Source of the DNA: Diospyros lotus
Taxonomy: Eukaryota > Streptophyta > Magnoliopsida > Ericales > Ebenaceae
Direction of reading: 5' to 3'
DNA length: 64,000 nt
NCBI RefSeq assembly: GCF_014633365.1
Contig: NC_068349.1
Location: 17,684,753 to 17,748,752, forward strand
A program made the position numbers and the translations under genes. Within the stretch, counting starts at the first letter, position 1, and the number at the start of each line of letters is the position of its first letter. This document shows positions 35,502 through 45,215 of this stretch, one piece after another. Under the pieces are notes generated by a model. That model ran no database searches and had not been told where the DNA came from. It saw only the letters and a program-made list of their open reading frames with translations.

Positions 35502-38500
35502 TACAAGTATACTATCGTGCTATGTCTATACAAAAATATTCCAATATGTCTTCGGAGGGTACGGACATCCACAGTTGGGTGCATCTGCCAGTGATCCTCA
35601 TTATGCCTCAGTATGTCCTCGACATATTTGATAACGTAGCACCCGCAGCTAGCCCTGTATTAAACATAACACACATTGGTAGCATAACCATATTTTCATG
35701 AAAATTAACACTGTAATATAATTTAAATTAATTTACCCATCCGGTTGTTGAGGCAACTTCTGAGGATCAGTATTCTCCACTTCCCAATCTCTGTCTAGCG
35801 TCGCAGTTGCAGTTACATGTTCATAATATGCAGCTTTCTTTAGTAGAATGGGTAACAAACTCACAAGTGGTTGTATAGCTTCGACCCTGCTCCTACGACT
35901 ATCTTCATTTATGGAATTGGAGTCATATATGATAATTCTCCTATCTTTCAAGCAAATCTTTAAGAGAAACCAATGAGAATTTGCTACATTACAAGGGAGC
36001 AACACCTGTATTTTATTTTAATATGTCAATCGTACGGAAATAAATAAATAAATAATTAAATAGAATGAATTAAGACTTACATAATCGACTGTCCACCAAG
36101 GGAGACTTCCGTCAGTGCGCCCGTCAACGAAACCGATCCACTCTTCTGGAACAGATGCGATAGAAGGCACAAAAACCCTCCTATTGCCCCCGTACTCCTG
36201 TTCCCAAAATCTTACCATGGATGCCTGAAAAATAAAATAAAATAAAATAAAAATATTGGTCATAGATTAAATTAATATGCAAAAAAAAAAAAAAAGTAGT
36301 GCAAACTCACAAAAAATGAAGTTGACATGATAGCGTAGTTTGTGTCATATTGACGCCGAGACTATATACGTCTCAGGCAACACATGTAACTATCGATATG
36401 GTAACCCTCCAACCAGTTGGCCTCATTCTCTATGTTTCGGAGGTCATCCGGTGTTAGGTTAAGAATGAAACCGGTGTGAAGACTACAACAACCAAGAAAA
36501 ATAAGAGTAAGAATATATTGTTTATGCAAATAGAAAAAATGTAAATATTGTTACTTACCTAATATTTTCATTAGAACCTATGAACTCAATATAACCCTCA
36601 GGGGGCTCTGTCTCTATGTCCGGCGGCATTGGGTCTAGTACCGGCAGCATCGGGTCCACGTCCGACCCCTCCAAAGTAGCATCATTCTTTCTCCTTTTAT
36701 ATTTTGTTGGATCGGTGAAGGGTGGACGACGAAACTGCGATGGCAATCTATCTCGCATAGGTCGCCTGTCGACCCTAACCACTTCCTCCTCCTGTAACTG
36801 AACAAAACCTAACCGTTACAAAATAGTATTTTAGAATGAAGTAAAACGTATAAAAGTAAATTTGGAATTTACTCTAGATGTAGATGCCTGCTCCTCATCG
36901 TGATGATCAAGATCTACCTGATCACCACTCTGGGACTGCTCATGAACATTATCGCTGTGATCTGGGGAAATATGCGGGATGCGTAGATGAGCACATAGTG
37001 CTGCCTGCCCCCTCTCTAGTGCTGCTTGCCCCCTCTCTAGTGATTCCTGCGCCCTCTCTAGTCTCAACAATTGTGTCCTCACCTGACTCATTTCCCCATC
37101 TATTCTCCGCAACATATCTAGAGTTTGTTTCAGCATCTCAGTGATCTACAAAAGGCAAACAAAAAAAATATAAATAATTAAAAAAAAATATAAAACCATT
37201 ATGATAATAAAAATCATACCCCTACCTCGTATTGTCCGTGGTGCGAACTATCAACGAATCTTACCTCCTCCTTATCCTTCTCCCCCTTTCCCTCCTATAA
37301 AAAATATATAAATAATTACAAAAAATATAAATTAAAACCATTATTAAATAAAAATCATACCCCTACCTTGTATTGTCCGTGGTGCGAACTATCAGAGAAT
37401 CTTGCCTTCTCCTTATCCTTCTCCTCATTTCCCTCCTACAAAAAATATATATAAACAATTACAAAAAATATAAATTAAAACCATTATTAAATAAAAATCA
37501 TACCCCTACCTCGTATTGTCTGTGGTGCGAACTATCAGGGAATCTTGCCTTCTCCTTATCATTCTCCTCCCCATTCTCTTCCTTTCCCTTCTCATCTAAA
37601 TGTATCCTACTCGCCTTATCCTCATCCCCGTCCTCGTCCTCATCCCCGCCATTCTCTTCCTCCTCTTCACCCCCTCCGCCCCCAAATTTATAGACATCGA
37701 CCCCAACCGAGTGTTGAGGGTTAAAAGATCTCCAAAAATTCGTTTCCCGCTCATCATCAGTGGGCTCAAGAGTCTGACTCGATCCTCGTGCCTACAAAAT
37801 TGTATTATTTATATAGATATGATTTAAAAATAAACAAAATTTAGAGGTAAGTTGCACACTTACTTCCTTCCTAAGACAATCGTCGTAATTTTTTATCTGC
37901 GGCCTTTTTTTTTATAGCCATTTTCTGCATCTTGGAATGTCTGCATCAGACAGTCTAACGGCCCATTTATTCTGAATCCATGGGAACGTTTCGATCAACC
38001 ACCACTGTAGAGAGCAAAATAAAAATAAAAATAAAAATTAAAAAACAAAACAAACATTTAGTTATTATAGACAAATCATATACAATAAGGAAAGAGTACC
38101 TGAAACGCCCATACAAAACCATAAAGGTTGATTTTCTTCCCACCTTCACCAGTCAATTTTCTTTCTTTCGTGGCCAATCGGATGTAATGTTGACTCTTAC
38201 TGTAGACATACGTACCCCAAGGGAACATCTCAAATGCTTGTAAATCCTCAGCCATAGTCCACAAGAAATCATCCACATGCCCGTGCTCATCCTGGCCCAA
38301 CAAAAACATATCGACCACAGCAATGTAAATCAGTTTCAGGGCATCCTCTGAAACCATGTCCTCTCTGGTACTAATAAGTAATTCAAGGTCGTCTCCAGTC
38401 ACCCCCTTCTTATGTTGTGGAAATAGTCGAGCACGTAAACTCTCCGGCTCAATAGGTTTCGGTTCAAGGCTTTCCCTATCAATAGCCCCAAATCGGAGTC

Positions 38501-38831
38501 CACTAATAAGTATGAACTCCTGCCTCCCGTACCTATATGGTGTGCCACCAATCTCGAACCACATCTCATCGTGGTGGGCACCTGGAAATGTCACCTCCCT
38601 AAGTAGAACATGATATATCAATTGTGGTGCAATCAAATGGAGAGACAAAGGCATCTTTAAGAAATGTCCTAATGGGCCCTGTAGGAATCTATCTAATAAC
38701 TTGTATCGGTCTAGAGCACGACGCATCGCCTCAAGGTGTTTGATCCCACAATGAGTAGTAACTCGCATTCCGGGCGGTAATATTCGATGAGTATGAACAT
38801 AAGTAAATTTTATAGTTTGTTGTTCAGCCAT
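35502..38831 (-). pseudogene. DUF1985 - Ulp1/C48 protease gene of the MULE, 11 exons, two stops
   Basis: Predicted exons (minus strand): 38831-38100, 38004-37864, 37791-37510, 37435-37367, 37294-37226, 37145-36873, 36797-36559, 36482-36311, 36224-36081, 36005-35737, 35655-35502. Each has GT/AG borders, and the phase is consistent throughout, giving 848 codons including the final stop. Residues 1-290 resemble the plant DUF1985 domain (EFILISGLRFG, INLYGFVWAFQ). An acidic linker follows, then three related 23-residue segments (the end of exon 3 plus exons 4 and 5), a coiled coil with repeated LERGQAA, and the C48 protease. The protease triad is H718 (NSHWF), D735 (IIYDS) and C800 (ASCGCYVIKYVE), with the His-17-Asp spacing known from Ulp1. 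Family members remove SUMO-like tags; the role in transposition is unknown. TAA at 37914-37912 (codon 275) and TAG at 36364-36362 (codon 642) interrupt the frame, so this copy is probably dead. Confidence 0.85.
37226..37585 (-). repeat. Triplicated small exon of the Ulp1-like gene
   Basis: Three related blocks, each with an acceptor CTATAG or TTGTAG, a coding segment ending DSSHH-QY, and a donor GTAGGGGTATG, occur at 37226-37294, 37367-37435 and 37510-37585. They encode EKDKEEVRFVDSSHHGQYE and relatives. Exons 4 and 5 are exactly 69 nt (23 codons), so copies can be gained or lost without shifting the frame. The flanking intron sequence is duplicated too, which points to unequal crossover over about 130-140 bp. 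Confidence 0.8.
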
Positions 38832-39846
38832 CTGTAAGGAAAAAAAAAAAAAAAAACAACAATTGTCTTAGACAGTGACCATGTAAAAACACAAGTAAAA
38901 GAAGAAGAAGCCCAATTGTCGCAGCCAGATCATCGCAACCCAAACCTAATCGAGCTTCGTTGGGCAGAGATAATCGAGCTGGGGCCCAAGAGAGCCTGAT
39001 TGGGCTGTGGGCTTGGTCGCGGCCCATCGGGCTTCGTTGCAGTGAGACGAAGCCCGATCGGGCTTCGTTTGCAAACGAAGCCCGATCGGGCTTGGCCTGC
39101 AAATGAAGCCCGATCAGGCTTCCTGCAACGAAGCCTGATCGGGCTTCGTTTGCAAACGAAGCCCGATCGGGCTTGGCCTGCAACGAAGCCCGATCGGGCT
39201 TCGTCTAGACGAAGACGAAGCGTCTTCGTCTAGACGAAGCCCGTTAGGGCTTCGATTCAGGAAGCCCCATCGGGCTTCATCTCACTGCAACGAAGCCGAA
39301 GCTCGATTGGGCTTCGTTGCAGGAAGCCCGATCGGGCTTCGATTCAGGAAGCCCGATCGGGCTTCGTCTGCAGACGAAGCTCGATCGAGCTTTGTCGAGA
39401 TGCAGGGGGCTCGTTGCAGACGAAGCCCGATCGGGCTTCGTCTGCAACGAAGCCCCAAAGATGAAGCCCGTGGGGCACAGCGGGCTTCGTCGCGAATGAA
39501 GCCCGACCGTGGGTCTTCGTTCGCGACGAAGCCCGGTCGATCTCCATGGTCGCCGATGAAGCTTTGTCGTCGGCGACCATTTCTAGCATCTTCTTCATTA
39601 AAATCAACAAAGAAACTCTAACCTTGTTTAGCCAAGATGAGATTGATGTCGGCGGTCAAGTGGCTGTCACGGCGGCGGCGGTGAGTGGCTGTCACGACGG
39701 CGGCGGGCAGTTGCTTAGTGAGAGAGATGAAGTGGGTGGGTGAAATGGGTAATGAGGGGATGAGGGGTATTTTAGTATTTGACTATTATTGTGTTTAATT
39801 TTTATTTCTTTCTAACTTTTTAAATAAACTAATGGTTGAATCTGAC
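38832..39846. repeat. MULE right subterminal region with dense GCCCGATCGGGC palindromes
   Basis: From about 38940 to 39545, some fourteen or more copies of GAAGCCCGATCGGGCTTC and variants stand in direct and inverted order, often separated by GTTTGCAAAC or GTCTAGAC, which are palindromes too. This mirrors the cluster at 29600-29790 inside the other end. The open frames here on both strands (39000-39743) are translations of the palindromes. The region also lies upstream of the Ulp1-like gene, so it may hold its promoter. Confidence 0.85.
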
Positions 39847-39961
39847 AAAGTGGCTATATTATGTAATTAGTTTGTTTGAAAGTACATAAACGTTTTTTTT
39901 TTAAAAAAGAGATAAAAAAGAATTTTATATTTGAATAGTGGTTACTTTTTGCCATTTCCAC
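39847..39961 (-). repeat. MULE right terminal inverted repeat
   Basis: Read on the minus strand it starts GTGGAAATGGCAAAAAGTAA, as in many plant MULE ends, and continues CCACTATTCAAATATAAAA and TTCAAACAAACTAATTACA. It pairs with the left repeat at 28993-29106. Confidence 0.8.
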
Positions 39962-39971
39962 TCTTCCGGCG
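39962..39971. repeat. MULE target-site duplication, right copy
   Basis: TCTTCCGGCG, identical to the left copy at 28983-28992. Confidence 0.85.
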
Positions 39972-41565
39972 CTCCCATTCTTCCTTCTTTCTCCACCTTT
40001 TATATATTATAATATATATATATGTATGGAGCCCTAGCCCAAATCTCACATTCACGCATCCACTTTATAATATATATAAATAATATAATATATAATATTT
40101 AATATACTATTAGTTATATTAACTTTAACTATATTATAATATTATTTATTTTTATATTTATATTATAATATAAATTTTGAAATTAACTTTATAATATCTT
40201 TTTTTTTCCTTTTCTTTTTACCTCCAAATCTTCAAAATAACATCCTTTGCTGAGTTCCTACAAAAAGAGATTAAAATGATGTAAAATCTATATAAATACA
40301 CATTTTATGTAGGAAAAATCGCACAAGATTAAGATCAAAGTAGATAAAAATATACATATGATTAAACCCTATCAGGCATATTGATACTTATGCATGAGAT
40401 GGGATGTCGCTCCGATAGTGTAGCCGTAATTTCCCAAGGGCAATTGAGAGAACAACGTTAAGATTATCTTGTCGAAAGTGTCAAGATTCTACCTAGAGTT
40501 CCGTGCCGAGTTGGGCCTAGGAAGTTACACTAGGGAAAATATTTGTTCATGTATTTGCATCATGCATTCATGTAACTATTTTTAAAACGCTCACTAGAAG
40601 GTTCATCTTCTAATTGGGTTATGTCCCTGAAATATTTAAACGTTCCAGTTAGGACTTACAGATATGACAAGGAGATGATTGAGACGTAACGACACATGAT
40701 GACATGGTTGATGGGTTCGACGAATTGTTTCGGTATTTTCCCCTATATGAAGATCCGGATATGTTTTAGTCTAGTTGAGAGATAATCATATATGATGTTA
40801 TTTAAGGTATCATTTGTTTATTGTTTGAGGTATTAGTCGTTATTTTGGGAAACGAGTCTCCATGTATTCATGTATTAAAACTTTTGAAGATATGATATTA
40901 ATGGTACGTATTCTTATGTTATGATTAAAGTGAATTGATTATGTATAATATCAAATTTCATTTTTTGCTTCTACAATTGTAAATGATATGCGAGGGGTTC
41001 TGTTTCGAAATTCGGTACTTGAGGTTTGAGATATATACCAAAAAAAAAAATTTATGTGTATTTGGGCCCCAGTATAATGACACGCTCGATAAAAAAAGGC
41101 AGAATGTTACACTTTTTACATGGGGAAAGCTTGGGCCAACCCAAAAACCTTGATGGATTTGGCCTATCAAGTCTCTTTTATTCAAAAATTATATTTTTTT
41201 ATATTTTAAAATTCTTCACTCTTGAGTTTTAACATTATTTTAATTTTCATATTTTAAACTTTCACATGATTTGTAAATTAGATTGTGAAACTTATTGCAA
41301 AAAAATGAATACTAAACGAATCTATTTATAATTTAAATAAATAAAAAATTTTATCTTAAAGAACTTAAATATATTAGTGACTGTTATATATATATATATG
41401 TGTGCGCGCGCGCGCGCGTGCGTGTTGTGAAGTGTTTAATGTTTTAGCATCTAATAGTCAGCAGAGAACAATCAAAATCATAAAATAAAAGATGCAAACA
41501 CAAAATAATTTATAGAGTAATAGTTTTAGTTATGATAACATAACACATCTTTTCATCAAATATAA

Positions 41566-41973
41566 TGGGGTCTTGAGGGCTAGGGTCTTTGCCTAAGAAG
41601 GTTTTTGGATTACTTGTCTCCAGGGGAATGAGGGAGTCTCTGGGGGTCTCTGGGGGGTGTTGCTGCTTGTTGTCTCTAGATAGGTCTTCAAAATGTCTGC
41701 GACACAAGAATAGTCAAAAGGCATGAGGGGAACTCTCTCGCGCGAGCCCTCCGATGCCAAAGTCAAATGAAGTCGTTATACAAATGAAAGTATGAGAATG
41801 GGTTATGTGTGAGTCAGTCTTCGAATGGGTGTCTTCGGGTGGTCCGAGAGAGTTGGGTAGTTGGGTTTGTTGGATGGATTTTTGGGTGCTAGATTCAGAT
41901 CTCGAGGGAGTAAATTCAGGGGTATTTATAAGCATCGAGGACTAGGCCACGAGGCAAGACTTGACACATTACA
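41566..41973 (-). mobile_element. Short Tat-type LTR in peptide unit 1
   Basis: On the minus strand it starts TGTAATGTGTCAAG at 41973 and ends GACCCCA at 41566. It has a TATA-like GCTTATAAATACCCC near 41920-41935 and, downstream, ACTTTGGCATCGGAGGGCTC near 41738-41765. That motif order matches the other Tat-type LTRs here. The sequence is absent from the equivalent place in unit 2, so it is an insertion, but I see no clean target duplication. Confidence 0.6.
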
Positions 41974-42332
41974 TTATATGATTAGTGAATTTAGTTGCAT
42001 TCGTTTTTTAAATTTGGAACATTGCATTATTCGATGCTATTTTTATTTATTTATATTGTAAAACATAATAGTTCCGTTTTTGGTAAGCGAAATGTTACAT
42101 TTCATTGCTGTTTGTATAAGGATGCTGCTTTGCATTGATTGCTATACTTTTTCAGTTTAGCAGGGAAACAACCCAAATTAAGAAGTTAATCACAACAAAA
42201 TACATATAAAAATTATTAGGCAATGGCCTCGTGTGCATCTTCATTAATAATAATTCATCAAAATTACAATTGATTGATGAAAATATATAGCACACAAGAT
42301 GATGATGATAATAGACTAGACAAAGGAGAGGA

Positions 42333-42789
42333 TTAGATGTGATGAGTAGTAGCATTAATGCATAGACAAACACCACGAACACATTCCAGTTTGCCGTCAA
42401 TACAACGAACCTTGTGACAACCAGCTACACTCGAACAATGGATCTCAGATGTTTCCATTGAAGTTGATTCTACAGATTGACTCCTTGCCGTCACTCTTGA
42501 TCTCAAACTATCTAAATAAATGACAATAAGAACAATTTAGTCTTCATTCCATTCTATAGAGTTAAAAATATGTAAGAATTTTAATTCATTAATCACCTTT
42601 CAAATATTACATAAATAAACAAACAAAAACTCAATCCTCACAAGCAATTAACATATATTTTATGGATGCATGCATTAGATCAACATAAAAATCAAGAAGA
42701 AAGAGAGATGTGAAGAGTAATTGACCTGCGCAAGCGAAAACCAAACACAAGACTAATAGCACATTGGTGAAAGAAGCCTTCTGATCCAT
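42333..42789 (-). CDS. Secreted cysteine-rich peptide 1 (defensin-like spacing), two exons
   Basis: Exon 1 (42789-42726) and exon 2 (42511-42333) are joined across a 214-bp intron (GTCAAT...TATTTAG, phase 1), giving 80 residues. Residues 1-21 (MDQKASFTN, then VLLVLCLVFACA) are a signal peptide. The mature part has a Ser/Thr/Arg-rich stretch and then six cysteines, CSSVAGCHKVRC and CVRGVCLC, with spacing C-X5-C-X4-C-X6-C-X4-C-X-C. The peptide ends INATTHHI. A phase-1 intron directly after the signal peptide and a CX4CXC end are typical of plant defensin-like and nodule-type cysteine-rich peptides, though I cannot assign a named family. It would be secreted and disulfide-bonded, with a role in defence or signalling possible. 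A TATA-like run lies about 106 bp upstream of the ATG (42895-42906), and a GATGAAC heptamer is repeated four times in the leader. Confidence 0.8.
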
Positions 42790-42894
42790 ATGAAATGATC
42801 TTTAAAAACAAAGAGCCTTATTACTGACGAATGATGAACGATGAACGATGAACGATGAACGATAATGTATATGGAATTGCCCTCTCCACTACAC

Positions 42895-42906
42895 TATATA
42901 TATATA
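42895..42906 (-). promoter_or_regulatory. Putative TATA box of peptide gene 1
   Basis: TATATATATATA about 106 bp upstream of the start codon. The counterpart in unit 2 is at about 53388-53397 (TATATATATA), in sequence that otherwise matches. This is inference from position and conservation. Confidence 0.45.
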
Positions 42907-44405
42907 CACCTCACATTGATCTTTTACAAACAATTTTACAAGAAATGCTAAATTAGTCCATCTATTAAATGTGTATATTTTCTTTTATTGCTTTCTAAAT
43001 TAAGAAAATTTCTTACCCATCTAACTAATTGCTCTAGCTAGCTGTCTGGCCGTTTAACTTATGCACTTTAATTCTTATATTCTCTAAGAAAATTTCCAAC
43101 CTTATCAATTTAGCAAGTATTCATTATTCATATATTTCTCATGGGAAATTGTCATTCTACATATTATAATTTTCATATACAAATCATCTGATTGATGATG
43201 TGGTAAGTCTAATTTCTATGAATATGATGATCATTTTGACAACTAGAAACTCATATCCATGCATTTCTTATTTGGTGCATCTTAATTCCTAACTTAATAT
43301 ATATCGGATTGAGAATGTACTCCAAAACCTATATATGGCTTATATTCTTACTTAGCTACCGAATTCTTTCATATCCACTTAAAAGTTCATAGAAAATTTT
43401 TATTATTCATTCAAAATTGATACAATTATATTGAAAATGCTATTTCCATGGACATGGAGTTCATACACTTCATCGTATGCTTTAATTAAATTAGTAACAT
43501 TTCTTCGGGAAAGAATTTCTTACTTTTTTGAAGAAATATTAATTTTACAAAATTTACAATTGAGTGTACAAATTTCTTATATAAATAACATTAATAATAT
43601 AAGCAGCTTCAACTCCTACGTGTAGATTTCTTTTAAGATTTTTCTTCAACTTGTTGTTTGCTCCTTTTTTCTTTTTCTTTGATGTACTTTCGTGATTTGT
43701 AATTTAATGCTTCAATTGGTTATATGTAACTAATGGACCAATATATAATTAATTAATAATTAAAATAAAGAAAACGAGTACCTATGAAAAGGAGTCATAT
43801 ATAAAATTATATTCCAACAGAATTCATTGATAACTAAATGTTTTTTCTGTTAAATCAAGAAGAGAAAGAAGTGATAATGTACGAAAATGTTTTACAGTAA
43901 AGAAGCAAATTGCTATTGGCAAAAACAAAAAGAAAATGCGAAAAATACTTTAATAAAACAAAAGGTGGAATTGACCATACAATAGTAATGCATGTTGTCA
44001 CTCACAACGAAGCAAATGAACGGACTCAAACACAAAATATTGACACCTTCGTTTTGTTTGGTACAATTTAGTTTTTCATTAAGCGAAAACTAAATTATGG
44101 GGATATATCTACAATAACTATTAATATAGCCTTTGTAGGGAAGTCCCTTCTTTCAACAACTTGAGCAAGCAAATTAGACATGGCTCTGTCGATCATATTA
44201 ACTTGCCTTAACTTTGTAAAAAAAAAAAAATGGGCTAATTAACTTGCCACCATCTCACTAGACATGGCTCTGTCGATCATATTTGCACTAATGGATCGAA
44301 GAGCTCTATAGTTACTTGGACAAACTGCCAATGAGCCCAAATAGATGAAACATAAAGAGACCTAGATTTAGAACCAACTAGCCATAGCAATCCACATTAT
44401 CATTA

Positions 44406-45215
44406 AAGCCTGTATTTTGTGTTGTCGAGTAATCTGTTAAGTTATTAAAGTTTTGATTTGATAAGAAAATAATAAAATTCTTTTAAGAGATGATTACCAA
44501 AACAGTGTGTTGATGTTAAAGAATGAATGTAAAAGTAATCGAGTAAGTCAAGTCTTCAACCGAGTATCATTTTATGTTAATCAAGTAATGAAGTAATATC
44601 TCTAATTAGGTTAGAATATTGATTCTTTTAATCATGTAATCAAGTAATTATGTTATCAAATTCCTGTATTCATGTAAAAATCTAAGTCATTCAAGTAATG
44701 ATTTTGCTAGATAAGCCTTGAATAAATTTAAATTAAGGTTTGATATTTTAATCGAGTATATCCTATATGTAATCGAGTAGAAATAAGTTATATAATGGGA
44801 ATCGATTACAAATCTTAATATATGCAAGTAAAAATCAAATGTACTCAACTAAATAGACATTTTTATTCAAGTAGATAATACAAGTTTCCGATTGTAAAGT
44901 TAATCGAGTATATATCCTCTATAAATTTGTCCAGTCTCTGGATCATTTTTGTAATCGAGTACTTGACATATTATTCAAGTAATGATTGATGTGTACTTGA
45001 GTGATTTATCTTTTTAATCGAGTAGATATCTATAGAAATATGCCATGTCTCTAGAGCATTAATTTAATCGAGTACTAAAATTGTTAACAGAATAGCGATC
45101 TTAATACACTCAAGTAAATAAAGTTTTCTAATCGAGTATGTATTTAAATTTTCTATATCAAAAATTTGATTGAGCGAAAGGTAGTTTTATAAACAAGTTG
45201 ATGTATGCTTGACAC
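44406..45215. repeat. Inter-unit DNA with reiterated TAATCGAGTA words
   Basis: About twenty copies of TAATCGAGTA, TCAAGTAAT, ACTCAAGTA and related words are scattered through 44420-45175 with irregular spacing, a fifth case of word reiteration in this window. The DNA lies between peptide units 1 and 2, and no gene is visible. It is probably a fragment of an LTR of yet another family. Confidence 0.65.

Larger units (their letters stand above)
28993..39961. mobile_element. Mutator-like element (MULE) with transposase and Ulp1-like gene
   Basis: The element is 10,969 bp. Its terminal inverted repeats are at about 28993-29106 and 39847-39961; both contain TTCAAACAAACTAATTACA followed by TATAGCCACTTT. 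It is flanked by the 10-bp direct repeat TCTTCCGGCG (28983-28992 and 39962-39971), in the size range of MULE target duplications. Inside are a plus-strand MURA-type transposase gene and a minus-strand DUF1985/Ulp1 gene, with palindromic repeat clusters near both ends and a tandem array in the middle. MULEs carrying Ulp1-like genes are known (Kaonashi in Arabidopsis, CUMULE in melon). This copy fits that group. Confidence 0.9.
28167..40374 (-). mobile_element. Inserted TG...CA element (about 1.2 kb), itself split by the MULE
   Basis: On the minus strand the element reads TGATAGGGTTTAATC at 40374 and ends ACGATTCGTACGCTTGTCA at 28167. Without the MULE it would be about 826 plus 403 bp. It interrupts the TGTAATACCC-family LTR at a point shown by the uninterrupted copy near 49980. 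Flanks GTCAT and GGCAT are possible diverged target duplications. TG...CA ends suggest an LTR, but no polyprotein is present and the class is not certain. Confidence 0.55.
26135..41111 (+). mobile_element. LTR of the TGTAATACCC family, split by a 12.2-kb nested insertion
   Basis: The two halves, 26135-28166 and 40375-41111, together match the complete solo LTR at 48081-50533. Shared landmarks are TGTAATACCC at the left, GAGTGTCCTGGAGCCGAGAT, AAGGTGAGT before the break, ATAGTGTAGCCGTAAT after it, and a ...TGTTACA right end. The flanks are TTTTT on the left and CTTTT on the right, a near-perfect 5-bp duplication. The left half includes a GC-rich stretch (27000-27350) whose many open frames on both strands are Ala/Arg/Pro-rich, overlapping and without motifs, so they are not called as genes. 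Confidence 0.85.
41112..44405 (-). repeat. Peptide-cluster unit 1 (type I), complete apart from a small LTR insertion
   Basis: The unit runs from TTTTACATGGGGAAAGC on the left to CCACATTATCATTAA on the right. It matches unit 2 (45216-46671 plus 53337-55058) and contains the first peptide gene at 42333-42789 with about 1.6 kb of upstream flank. The Tat-type LTR piece at 41566-41973 is inserted downstream of the gene. A microsatellite of alternating TG and CG lies at 41398-41424. Confidence 0.8.

Noticed and set aside
39000..39743. Open frames made of repeated ARSGF/PIGLR/KPDRAS phrases
   Set aside because: They are translations of the GCCCGATCGGGC palindromes in several frames, not a repeat protein.
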